Source: Bryopsis sp. KO-2023 (taxonomy: Eukaryota; Chlorophyta; Ulvophyceae; Bryopsidales; Bryopsidaceae). From it: DNA of 64,000 nt. Both the position numbers and the translations under genes were made by a program. The notes beneath the pieces were generated by a model that was not told where the DNA came from, did no database searches, and saw only the letters and a list, made by a program, of their open reading frames with translations. The DNA is taken from the NCBI GenBank assembly GCA_030272585.1, contig BSYQ01000006.1:6349001-6413000 (forward strand), read 5' to 3'. Positions 49,219-57,818 of this stretch are shown here, one piece after another (position 1 is the first letter of the stretch; each line of letters opens with the position of its first letter).

Positions 49219-49518
49219 CACAGACTGTCTGTGCTGTGCACAGGGTCAGACCTGTGCTGCACAGGTGAGCAGACCTGCACAGCACAGCACAGATGTGCAC
49301 AGAATCTGCATAGATTTGCACAGAATCTGCACAGATTTGGCACAGAATCTGCACAGATTTGGCACAGAATCTGCACAGAACTGCACAGAAACTGCACAGA
49401 TGTTGCACAAACCCTGTCTGTGCTGTGCTGTACAGGTCTGTGCACCTGTGCAGCACAGGTCTGACCCTGTGCACAGCACAGACAGTCTGTTCTGTCCTGT
49501 CCTGTGCACAGGGGTCTC

Positions 49519-49840
49519 AGCCCATGTCTGGTGGTGGGAACTTTTTGGTTTGGAAATTCATGATGGGGGGTCATTTGGTGTGGGCAGAAATTCCAAAACT
49601 AGGGGGTCTGCAAACCGAAACCAGTGTCTGTGGATTTGGAATGGATAACTGTTTAATTGTTTGTTAAATCTGTAAATAGTTCTCCACAGGAGCAGGTCCT
49701 GTTGCGGTGATTGGTTGATCATCCCAAGCAATCAATCAAGCCCCAACTAGACTAAACTGGCTGGTCATGCAACATGTTATCATTGATTGATTGGCTGGTT
49801 GCGCCAGCCGGTGTGTTGGAATGACTTCAACACACACAAG
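49519..49840. other. Spacer between LTR-2 nest and hAT-like nest
   Basis: A non-coding stretch with GT-rich text, then several caatcaat/attgattg words near 49725-49800 that also recur on the far side of the hAT-like nest (57688-57710). No gene recognised. Confidence 0.5.
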
Positions 49841-50153
49841 TAGGGATGTCCCTGAGAACTTTTCACGCGAAAATCCACATTTGGGTGGACCTTCACAAAA
49901 TCCACATTTGGGTAAGCGTTCGCATTTTTCCCAATAGGATGATAGGTCGCTGGTGAAATTTTGAAAATTTTGTGAGACTAATGATTTGAAGAAACCGTGG
50001 AGACAACTCAATCAATCAATCAATATCACATGGAGACAACTGTGATGTTGCAGTACAACAAACGGGTGTTTTGATGCTGTTGATAGGCTGAATATTTTTT
50101 GAATAGTGCTTGGGGGGTGAGATACATTTCTTTTTTGTAAGGTTGGTGGTTCA

Positions 50154-50513
50154 TGTGACAGTTTGCAAAGGGAGAGGTGGGATTCGATCCCTAGACCTCT
50201 CGGTGTCGAGTACAGTAACGGTCGCACTAGCGAACCAGAGTACCACGGTGGTTACTGAGGTTAGAACGGTTATGTAGCCGTCTGACCAGGTGACGTAATG
50301 TGATGTGATGGAATGGGTGACTGTGTGTGTGACTGTATCCGGACGGTGTAGTTCGGGGTCACGTGAGAATGAGTTGGAGACAGTTACGGTTGGGACCGTT
50401 GACGGGATTCGAACCCGGGTCAACGGTTGACGAGTCTTAAGGCTTCTCGCCTTAGACCGTGTTGTTCGTGTTTGTAAAAGTTCTATTGTCTTATAACCCC
50501 GCGTCTCTTTACA
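50154..50513 (+). repeat. LTR-3 5' LTR with tRNA-like segments
   Basis: 360 bp. Read on the minus strand it contains GGGTTCGAATCCC (near 50408) and GGGATCGAATCCC (near 50175), which match the T-arm/B-box of tRNA genes; the first is preceded by GGTCTAAGGCG as in tRNA-Leu. Confidence 0.88.
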
Positions 50514-50515
50514 AG

Positions 50516-50527
50516 TGGTTTCGGAGC
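50516..50527 (+). other. LTR-3 primer-binding site
   Basis: TGGTTTCGGAGC, two bases inside the 5' LTR. Confidence 0.75.
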
Positions 50528-50605
50528 AAAGTGTACAGGGCTACACCCAAACGATCGGGCAGCCTGTGATATTGGGTTCATCGTAAAGACCGGGGAAGAA
50601 CCAGG

Positions 50606-52174
50606 ATGTCGGCGGAGGACTTTAATAACTTGGTGGAGTCGGTGGCGGCACTAAAGACGGGGTGCAAAGCACTGGAAGACCGAATCGGGGAACTCGAAGG
50701 GTTGGAGATAAAGACAGAAATCGCGAATATCCACAAAGCAGGACAGAACGTGGAGAAACTGGTGAATAAGCATGGCGACGAGTTCGCAAAGGTTCACAAA
50801 GCAGGCTTGGCAGTCGAAAAACTGGCGAATAAACATGGAGAGTCCTTACAGAAACTGTCGAAAGCGGTCGGCAAGCTCGATGAAGCGGGAGCCGGGCTAC
50901 AGGACAAGGTCAAAGCTGTAAAGGAGAAAGTTGCTGAGCTTGGAACCACGAACGAAACCAGACATGTCGAGACTACCGGAAAACTGGAGTTGTTGGAAAA
51001 ATCGGCGGGCGAGATCCGCGCGGACATGCTGAAAGTTCGACAGGGAGGCACGAAACTGGAACAGAAGGTGTCAAAAGTGAGCCTCGAAAGCCAAGCGAAC
51101 CACCAGAAGCTTATGCAGAAGTTGGACGAACTGACGCTGAGCCAAACCCTACGAGAAACCCAGGCGATGGAGTTTCGGACGGAGACGGACACGAAGTTTA
51201 CCACGGTGCTGGCAACGATGACGGAACTTACGGAACAGCAGTCGACGGCGCAGTCTGCTGCAGGTCATACACTGGAAGCAGGCTCAGGCCTGCACAAGAA
51301 ACTATTGGACCTGCAAGAACAAATGGCGAACCAGAAGCTTGAACTGCAGGCATCGTTACTGTCAGCAAAACACGAAATGGAAGAAAGGATACGGCAAGCA
51401 AGAACAACGGCGGGAGCAACGAGTGGAGGCTCCGCTGCAGGGCCGTCGATACCTGATGCGTGGAACTTCGCGCCTATACGGCTGGGGAATCCTCCTCAGT
51501 TCTTCGGAAAAACCGGAGAAGGAGCTTCAGACTGGGTGGAGAGCATGGAAACCTATTTTGTGGCGTCCGGGTGTCCGGTTGGAAAACGGGCACTGCTGGC
51601 GTCAACGGTGTTGAGAGGAGCTGCACAAGAGTGGTACACGGTGAAGAAAGCGTCAAACCCGATGGTGATGGCGAGCTGGGATGTGCTGGGGCAGGAGCTT
51701 ATCGAATACTTCGACCCCTTTGACAAGGCAGAGACGGCCAGAGACCAGCTATTCAGGCTAACGCACAAGAAGGGCACGCTCAGGGAGCACATCTCTCTGT
51801 TTTCCAAACTCTTGATCAAGACTCCAACTATGGCAACGGAAGACAAAATACATCTCTTCACGCACAGCCTACAGGCGAAGATAAAATCTCACGTCTTCTT
51901 AAACCGTCCTCAGACATTCGACGAGGCTGTTCAGTTGGCACTGCAAGCAGACCGGGCTACAGGCCGAGCAGGAAATGAGCAGACTCCTTGGTACCCAAAA
52001 CAAAACCGGCAGTATGACGATAAGATGGAGATTGGCGCAGTGTCAGGAGAGAAGTGGAACCAGTCGTCACCCAAGAAAGGGAAATGTCATAACTGCGGAA
52101 AGTTCGGGCATTTCGCGAGAGAATGTCGATCGAAGAAGAAGGGTGGCCAAAACAAGTCGTCGGGAAACGAGTAG
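50606..52174 (+). CDS. gag: LTR-3 gag
   Basis: 522 residues. The first ~270 residues are a long heptad-rich coiled coil with internal repeats (HKAGQNVEKLVNKHGDEF and HKAGLAVEKLANKHGESL). The capsid region follows (PPQFFGKTGEGASDWVESME to about 475), then one CCHC knuckle (CHNCGKFGHFAREC) in a basic tail. The coiled-coil N-terminus is absent from gag of LTR-1 and LTR-2. Confidence 0.92.
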   Translation: MSAEDFNNLVESVAALKTGCKALEDRIGELEGLEIKTEIANIHKAGQNVEKLVNKHGDEFAKVHKAGLAVEKLANKHGESLQKLSKAVGKLDEAGAGLQDKVKAVKEKVAELGTTNETRHVETTGKLELLEKSAGEIRADMLKVRQGGTKLEQKVSKVSLESQANHQKLMQKLDELTLSQTLRETQAMEFRTETDTKFTTVLATMTELTEQQSTAQSAAGHTLEAGSGLHKKLLDLQEQMANQKLELQASLLSAKHEMEERIRQARTTAGATSGGSAAGPSIPDAWNFAPIRLGNPPQFFGKTGEGASDWVESMETYFVASGCPVGKRALLASTVLRGAAQEWYTVKKASNPMVMASWDVLGQELIEYFDPFDKAETARDQLFRLTHKKGTLREHISLFSKLLIKTPTMATEDKIHLFTHSLQAKIKSHVFLNRPQTFDEAVQLALQADRATGRAGNEQTPWYPKQNRQYDDKMEIGAVSGEKWNQSSPKKGKCHNCGKFGHFARECRSKKKGGQNKSSGNE

Positions 52175-55100
52175 GGCCTCCCTGGACCAGGCCAGGAGGG
52201 GCGTCAAAGAAACCTGGACATGCAAATGTGATGTCGGAAATGTCGTCGGAAAGTCGTCAGAATGGTTCTCAAGACAAGGAAGGATTACAAGGAAATCAGA
52301 GGAATGTCAGTGATGGGAAGGTGCTAGTGGTTGATAAGGTTGAAGGGGGAACATCTAAAGGATCTCCTGAGAATGGTGCTCAGGCAAAGGCAGGATCCAG
52401 ATGTAAATCATCTTCATCTTATTTGGGAAGGTTTGGGGGAGGGAAGCTTGCCAGATCCAGTACCTCAGATTCGAGGCCTGGCAAAGGGGATCCGGTCAGC
52501 AACAAAGCTAAGGGATCCATCCCCACAGTGTTGGGACAATCCATACAGAAAACCCCTGAGATGGAAGGGATAACAAAGGACAGTCTACAGTCCTCCCCTC
52601 CAAAAGGATCAGTGGTGATGCAGAAACAGATACAGACAATCAAGGAATCCATCTCTAAGCCCAGGGAGGTTCTCACAGCCTCAGGAGTATGGAAATCCAT
52701 ACATGCAAAAGAGGAATCACAAGGGAATCATGGGATTCACAAGCAAGTCAGATTCTCATCACCAACTGAGAAACATTGTCCAACACCAAACCAGGATACA
52801 GAGGAGAAAATGGTGACAGGGAAATTGGGATCAGTGGGTCAAGGAGACCTGGGATCCACCCTGCTATATGTGCCTGGAAAATTGAAAACACAGACAGTCA
52901 AATGTCTTATTGACAGTGGAGCTACTGGTGATTTTATGGATGTCATCACTGCCCAAGAGAATGCATTGAAAATCCTTCAAAACGAACATCTATCAGTGGA
53001 GTTAGCTGATGGATCCAGAATCCTGCTAAAGGAGAAAGCACTGATCAGACTCAGATTGGGTCCATGGGTGATTAAGAGGACCTTCTGGATGGTACCAAAC
53101 CTAAAGCACAAGATCATACTGGGAAAGGCTTGGCTGGTTGACCACAATCCACACATTGACTGGAGGAGTCATGTGATCACCATCTGCAAGCCTAACAAAG
53201 TCCCAATCAAGCTACAAGGATTCCATCCAAAGGTAGCAGCAGTCCAGGATCCACAAGAGATCAATCTCCTCTCAGCCAGTGAAGCTAAGAAATGTTTGAA
53301 GAACAGAGATGGAGAGGCTTACCTGGTGCTGGTCAGGAAAGTTCAGGATCCCCAGGAATCAGGGGAAATCAATGCAGCCAAGCAAATCAGGAATCCTGGT
53401 GAAGCAAAGGCAGTCAAGGGTACAGAGGATGGTACAGATGCTAATTTCAAGAGCATGGTTGATGGACTGGATGATGAGCTACATGAACTGAAGGATGTCC
53501 TGAATGACTATAAGGATGTCTTTCCAATGGATTTACCAGACCATCTACCACCTCACAGACCATGGGATATGAAGATCCCATTGAAGGATGACACAAAACC
53601 AGTGTTTGGCCCACTATACAAGCAGTCCCCAAAAGAATTAGATGCATTAAGGGAGCAATTGGACTACTTACTGGAGAAAGGGATGATAAGACCCAGCCAC
53701 AGCACATTTGGAGCACCAGTGCTTTTTGTCCCAAAACCTGGGGGAGCACTGAGATTCTGTGTGGACTACAGAGCCTTGAATAGGGCTACCAAGGTCACCC
53801 AGTTCCCCATTCCCAGAATGGATGAGATGCTGGACAGGTTGAATCATGCAAAATACTTCAGTAAAGTGGATCTAAGGGCAGGATTTTGGCAGCTGAGGAT
53901 GGCTCCAGGGGAGGAAGGAAAAACCTCATTCAGAACAAAATATGGCCAGTTTGAATTTCTGGTCATGCCAATGGGATTGAGTGGATCTCCTGGACATTTT
54001 ATGTCCATGATGAATGAGATCTTAGCTCCTTACATTGATAAGTTTGTTCAAGTGTTTTTGGATGACATTCTCATCTATTCATCCTCACCTGAAGAGCATG
54101 CCAGACACATGAAGCTGGTGCTGGAGGCCTTAAGGAAGCATCAACTGTATGCTAAGCTGGTCAAATCTGCAGTAGGGAAAAAGGAAGTGGATTTCTTGGG
54201 TACATGGGTCACACATCAAGGAGTGCAGCCTATGGCTGATAAGCTGGATGCTATCAAGCAGTGGCCCACACCCACTAATGTCCATGATGTCAGGAGCTTC
54301 CTGGGATTGTGCTGCTTTTACAGAAGATTTGTGGCCAATTTCAGTGGGATAGCTGCAGCATTGACCAACCTGACCAAAGGAAATCAACAGTTCATATGGG
54401 GAGCAGAAGAAAAACAAGCATTTGAAGATCTCAAAGCAGCATTGTGCTCAGCACCTGTCCTGATACATCCAAGGGAGGATTGGCCCTGGATTGTGGCTAC
54501 AGATGGCAGTCAATCAGGAGTGGGGGGAGTACTGATGCAGGAGGGCCCAGATGGATTGCATCCTGTGGCATTTGAATCCCACAAGCTGACAGATGCTGAA
54601 TCCAGGTACCCTATCCATGAGATCGAACTGTTGGGAATTGTACACTGCCTAAAGAAGTGGAGAGCTTATTTGGAAGGAAGGGAATTTGTCCTCAGGACTG
54701 ACAACCAGTCATTAATTTGGCTGGATTCCCAACAACATCTGAGCAGAAGACAAGCCAGATGGGTGGAGTTCCTAGCTCCCTTCAGGTTCAAGACTGTGCA
54801 TATCCCAGGAAAAGATAATGTGGTGGCTGATGCCCTTTCTAGATGTCCACATCCAGTGGATCCAAGGGATTCTGGAAGTGGAGGGGGAGATTTGAAGGCA
54901 TCTGCACCAAATGGCACAACCAAAACTCTTGTGAAGCATGATGGCAAGGTTCAGAGGTACCAAGGCTTGGGGGCCTGGGGAGAGAATCATCCACAGGATC
55001 TTGTGTTTGATGAACAACCAGGAGAGCCATTGGGTTCCAGATTGGTGAAGGTTACTGGATGCCAAACTGGAAAGCTGCCTGAGAGACTGAAAACAAATGT

Positions 55101-56721
55101 GATGCCAAATGATGCAAGAGGAGGTACCAAATGGGGTACTGTAAATGAATTGTCAAGATCTGATGAACAAATCAATGCACTGGAGAAATCATCCATGGAA
55201 CCTATAGCTCAAGGGAGTCCACAAGAAGTTGCTGATGCCCAGAAGAATGATGTACATTGCATGGAAATCCTAAAGAGACTGGAATCTGACATCCAGACCC
55301 AAAGGGTGTTCAAGATGTCTGCTGATGGAGTTCTACAGACTGTGGAAGGAAGGATTGTGGTGCCACAAAGTCTAAAAGCAATGGTGATGAAGGAGGGCCA
55401 TGACAGTTTGCTTGGAGGACACAAAGGAAAGGAAAGGACCATGTCTACATTACAGCAGCACTTTTGGTGGAAGAAGATGTCTCAAGAAGTGGCTCAATAC
55501 TGCAGGAGCTGTCCTGTATGCCAGAAGACCAAAGCATCCACACAGAAGATTGCTGGGGACTTACAACCACTGCAAATCCCAAATAGAAGATGGAGTTCTG
55601 TGAGCTTGGATCTCATCACAGGATTGCCCAGGACTGAGAGAGGGAAGGATGCAATAGTGGTGTTTGTGGACAGGATGTCAAAGATGTCCCACTTTTGTGC
55701 TATAGAAGGAACCATTGGAGCTGTAGGGATGGCTAGACTACTGTTTGATGAAGTTTGGAGGCATCATGGAATGCCTGAGGATCTGGTATCTGACAGGGAT
55801 GCCAGATTCACATCTGAATTGTGGAGAGAGCTAATGAAGTTGGTAGGAACCAAGCTGAAGATGTCTACTGCAAGACATCCCCAATCTGATGGGCAAACAG
55901 AAAGATTAAACAGGATCCTAGAGGAGAGCTTAAGGGCCTATGTCAGCCATGCCCAAACAGACTGGGATTTGAAGTTGACTGCAGTTGAATTTGTGTATAA
56001 CCAAGGGAGACAATCAAGTACTGGGTACAGTCCCTTTTACTTGAATTCTGGAGAAGAACCTTTGGTCCCTGCAGCCTTGATTGGAAGGAAGAAGATTGAG
56101 ACACCCATCAGGGGTGTGGATGAGATATTGAATGACCTGAAGATGGATGTGGAGGTGGCCAAGACATGTATTGCTAGAGCTCAGAACAGACAGAAGCAGA
56201 GTGCAGACAAGCACAGGAGAACAGATGAGTTCAAGGTGAATGATGTGGTCCTCCTCAGTACTAAAGACTTGAAGCTGGCTGGGGACAGATGCAAGAAGCT
56301 TGGACCCAAATATGTGGGGCCATTCAGAGTGCTAAAGAGAGTGGGTCAGGTGGCCTATGAATTGGAAGTCCCACAGCAGTGGAGTCTGCATCCAGTCTTC
56401 CACATCTCCAAGCTGAGAAGATTTCATCAGGATGGACAGTATGGGGAAAGGGAACCCAACCCAGTTCCACCTGAAATCATTGATGGAAATACAGAGTTCC
56501 ATGTGGAGAGATTTTTGGATCATAGAGAGGTCAGAAGAGGCAGAGGCAGGGGGAGAACTTCAAGGGAGTTCTTGATCAGATGGCAAGGATATGACAGGGG
56601 CCATGATAGCTGGGAGCCTATCAGGAACCTGGAGAACTGTCCAGACATAGCAGCAACATACTTCCAGGAGAAACACTTGGAGGCAACAGAGCAGGAGAAG
56701 AAGGTTTGGAAGTGGAGATAA
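52123..56721 (+). CDS. pol: LTR-3 pol polyprotein (protease, RT, RNase H, integrase, chromodomain)
   Basis: 1,532-residue frame overlapping the end of gag. The first ~250 residues are low-complexity Ser/Lys/Gly. Protease CLIDSGATGDFMD; RT with FLDDILIYS; RNase H with ATDGSQSGVGGVL; an extended linker; integrase finger (CRSCPVCQKTKA), core (SLDLITGLP, VSDRDARFTSELW); chromodomain near the end (FLIRWQGYDRGHDSWEP). Confidence 0.93.
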   Translation: MSIEEEGWPKQVVGKRVGPPWTRPGGASKKPGHANVMSEMSSESRQNGSQDKEGLQGNQRNVSDGKVLVVDKVEGGTSKGSPENGAQAKAGSRCKSSSSYLGRFGGGKLARSSTSDSRPGKGDPVSNKAKGSIPTVLGQSIQKTPEMEGITKDSLQSSPPKGSVVMQKQIQTIKESISKPREVLTASGVWKSIHAKEESQGNHGIHKQVRFSSPTEKHCPTPNQDTEEKMVTGKLGSVGQGDLGSTLLYVPGKLKTQTVKCLIDSGATGDFMDVITAQENALKILQNEHLSVELADGSRILLKEKALIRLRLGPWVIKRTFWMVPNLKHKIILGKAWLVDHNPHIDWRSHVITICKPNKVPIKLQGFHPKVAAVQDPQEINLLSASEAKKCLKNRDGEAYLVLVRKVQDPQESGEINAAKQIRNPGEAKAVKGTEDGTDANFKSMVDGLDDELHELKDVLNDYKDVFPMDLPDHLPPHRPWDMKIPLKDDTKPVFGPLYKQSPKELDALREQLDYLLEKGMIRPSHSTFGAPVLFVPKPGGALRFCVDYRALNRATKVTQFPIPRMDEMLDRLNHAKYFSKVDLRAGFWQLRMAPGEEGKTSFRTKYGQFEFLVMPMGLSGSPGHFMSMMNEILAPYIDKFVQVFLDDILIYSSSPEEHARHMKLVLEALRKHQLYAKLVKSAVGKKEVDFLGTWVTHQGVQPMADKLDAIKQWPTPTNVHDVRSFLGLCCFYRRFVANFSGIAAALTNLTKGNQQFIWGAEEKQAFEDLKAALCSAPVLIHPREDWPWIVATDGSQSGVGGVLMQEGPDGLHPVAFESHKLTDAESRYPIHEIELLGIVHCLKKWRAYLEGREFVLRTDNQSLIWLDSQQHLSRRQARWVEFLAPFRFKTVHIPGKDNVVADALSRCPHPVDPRDSGSGGGDLKASAPNGTTKTLVKHDGKVQRYQGLGAWGENHPQDLVFDEQPGEPLGSRLVKVTGCQTGKLPERLKTNVMPNDARGGTKWGTVNELSRSDEQINALEKSSMEPIAQGSPQEVADAQKNDVHCMEILKRLESDIQTQRVFKMSADGVLQTVEGRIVVPQSLKAMVMKEGHDSLLGGHKGKERTMSTLQQHFWWKKMSQEVAQYCRSCPVCQKTKASTQKIAGDLQPLQIPNRRWSSVSLDLITGLPRTERGKDAIVVFVDRMSKMSHFCAIEGTIGAVGMARLLFDEVWRHHGMPEDLVSDRDARFTSELWRELMKLVGTKLKMSTARHPQSDGQTERLNRILEESLRAYVSHAQTDWDLKLTAVEFVYNQGRQSSTGYSPFYLNSGEEPLVPAALIGRKKIETPIRGVDEILNDLKMDVEVAKTCIARAQNRQKQSADKHRRTDEFKVNDVVLLSTKDLKLAGDRCKKLGPKYVGPFRVLKRVGQVAYELEVPQQWSLHPVFHISKLRRFHQDGQYGEREPNPVPPEIIDGNTEFHVERFLDHREVRRGRGRGRTSREFLIRWQGYDRGHDSWEPIRNLENCPDIAATYFQEKHLEATEQEKKVWKWR

Positions 56722-57039
56722 GAGGACTTCAAGAGTTGAAGAGTGAGTGAATGGAAGATATCCCTGCAGAGACATGGGAATGAGAAGAGAATTTCAGTCT
56801 ATGACTGTTGGGGGTTCAGGGGAGTTGGTGTTAGTGCTGAGGCCAGGTCAGCTGTTTTCTTTTCTACTGTCTTTGGGATGGTCTTTCAGATGGGGCTTTT
56901 CCTTTTTGCTTTTTGGGAGGTCTTTGGGATTTTTCCTTTTTGCTTATGGGGGAGTGTTCTATTCTTTCTTCTGGAGTCTGTATGTGCTAGTTGGTGACCT
57001 TAGGTCTGGGGGCCAGATCTCTAAGGTCAGGGGGAGTCT

Positions 57040-57399
57040 TGTGACAGTTTGCAAAGGGAGAGGTGGGATTCGATCCCTAGACCTCTCGGTGTCGAGTACA
57101 GTAACGGTCGCACTAGCGAACCAGAGTACCACGGTGGTTACTGAGGTTAGAACGGTTATGTAGCCGTCTGACCAGGTGACGTAATGTGATGTGATGGAAT
57201 GGGTGATTGTGTGTGTGACTGTATCCGGACGGTGTAGTTCGGGGTCACGTGAGAATGAGTTGGAGACAATTACGGTTGGGACCGTTGACGGGATTCGAAC
57301 CCGGGTCAACGGTTGACGAGTCTTAAGGCTTCTCGCCTTAGACCGTGTTGTTCGTGTTTGTAAAAGTTCTATTGTCTTATAACCCCGCGTCTCTTTACA
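57040..57399 (+). repeat. LTR-3 3' LTR with tRNA-like segments
   Basis: 360 bp, differing from the 5' copy at about two positions. It contains the same two T-arm-like segments. Confidence 0.9.
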
Positions 57400-57562
57400 G
57401 TTCATGATGTCATTGTGATGAATTTTACAAGCCAGAAAAATTCACAAACAATTCACAGTTGGGGAAAAAATTGCACGTTTTTTCTCACATTTAGGCACCG
57501 AAAAGTCCCCATCAAAAGTCCACATTTGGGTGAACCGGAATTCACACACAGGGACATCTCTA

Positions 57563-57818
57563 CACACAAGCATCATCGAGGGTGATGGCTCTCTTTTGCT
57601 GTGGGTTATAATTATTGATTTTATGGGACAACACGAAATCATTGTAAGGAGCGGACATCTCCTACACAATAAAATTTTGCTCGTAATGGCTGATTGATTG
57701 ATTGAATGAATGACTAAGCAATTACTCGATCATGCAATTATTGATCCAATCACGCGCGCGCTGACATCTGCTCTCCACAACTCAAACTTCGCAACTCTTT
57801 CGTGCACAGGGTGAGCAA
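57563..57818 (+). promoter_or_regulatory. RBBP5 upstream region
   Basis: Only about 256 bp separate the hAT-like nest from the RBBP5 start codon, so the nest may abut or displace promoter sequence. Attgattgattg words occur at 57688-57710. No core promoter element is convincing. Confidence 0.35.

Larger units (their letters stand above)
40035..49518. repeat. Palindromic foldback-like repeat, split by LTR-2
   Basis: Around the LTR-2 insertion the host DNA is built from GCACAG/CTGTGC words. Right of LTR-2 a perfect 46-bp inverted repeat (49221-49266 with 49444-49489) encloses about five 21-22 bp tandem units (cacagaatctgcacagattt). Outside these, the left flank (from CATGGGCTG near 40034) and the right flank (to CAGCCCATG near 49518) continue imperfectly as inverted arms. 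This resembles a foldback or MITE-type element; its target duplication was not recognised. Confidence 0.5.
50154..57399 (+). mobile_element. LTR-3: Ty3/Gypsy chromovirus (Metaviridae), second lineage
   Basis: Two 360-bp LTRs (50154-50513 and 57040-57399), TG...CA, with about two differences seen by eye, flanked by GTTCA (50149-50153 and 57400-57404). Orientation is plus. Parts: 5' LTR, primer site 50516-50527, gag, pol with chromodomain, purine tract near 57022-57036, 3' LTR. It has no ORF downstream of pol and no leader ORF like LTR-1 and LTR-2. It looks whole; slightly older than the other two by LTR divergence. Confidence 0.93.
49841..57562. mobile_element. hAT-like MITE, split by LTR-3
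   Basis: The ends are TAGGGATGTCCCTG (49841) and the complement of TAGAGATGTCCCTG (ending 57562), flanked by the 8-bp direct repeat CACACAAG (49833-49840 and 57563-57570). An 8-bp duplication and a TAGNG start are hallmarks of the hAT superfamily. Repeated ccacatttggg words lie near both ends. Without LTR-3 it is about 470 bp and has no transposase. Confidence 0.8.

Noticed and set aside
49267-49443. CRISPR-like array of short repeats
   Set aside because: The units are contiguous 21-22 bp tandem copies without unique spacers, in eukaryotic repeat DNA inside a palindrome.
50390-50470. A functional tRNA gene in the LTR-3 LTR
   Set aside because: The T-arm is good, but the anticodon arm has an oversized loop and no acceptor stem can be closed; it is tRNA-like, not a tRNA gene.
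52123-52870. A host gene between LTR-3 gag and the protease region
   Set aside because: The low-complexity stretch is in frame with pol and inside the element; it is best read as the N-terminal extension of pol.
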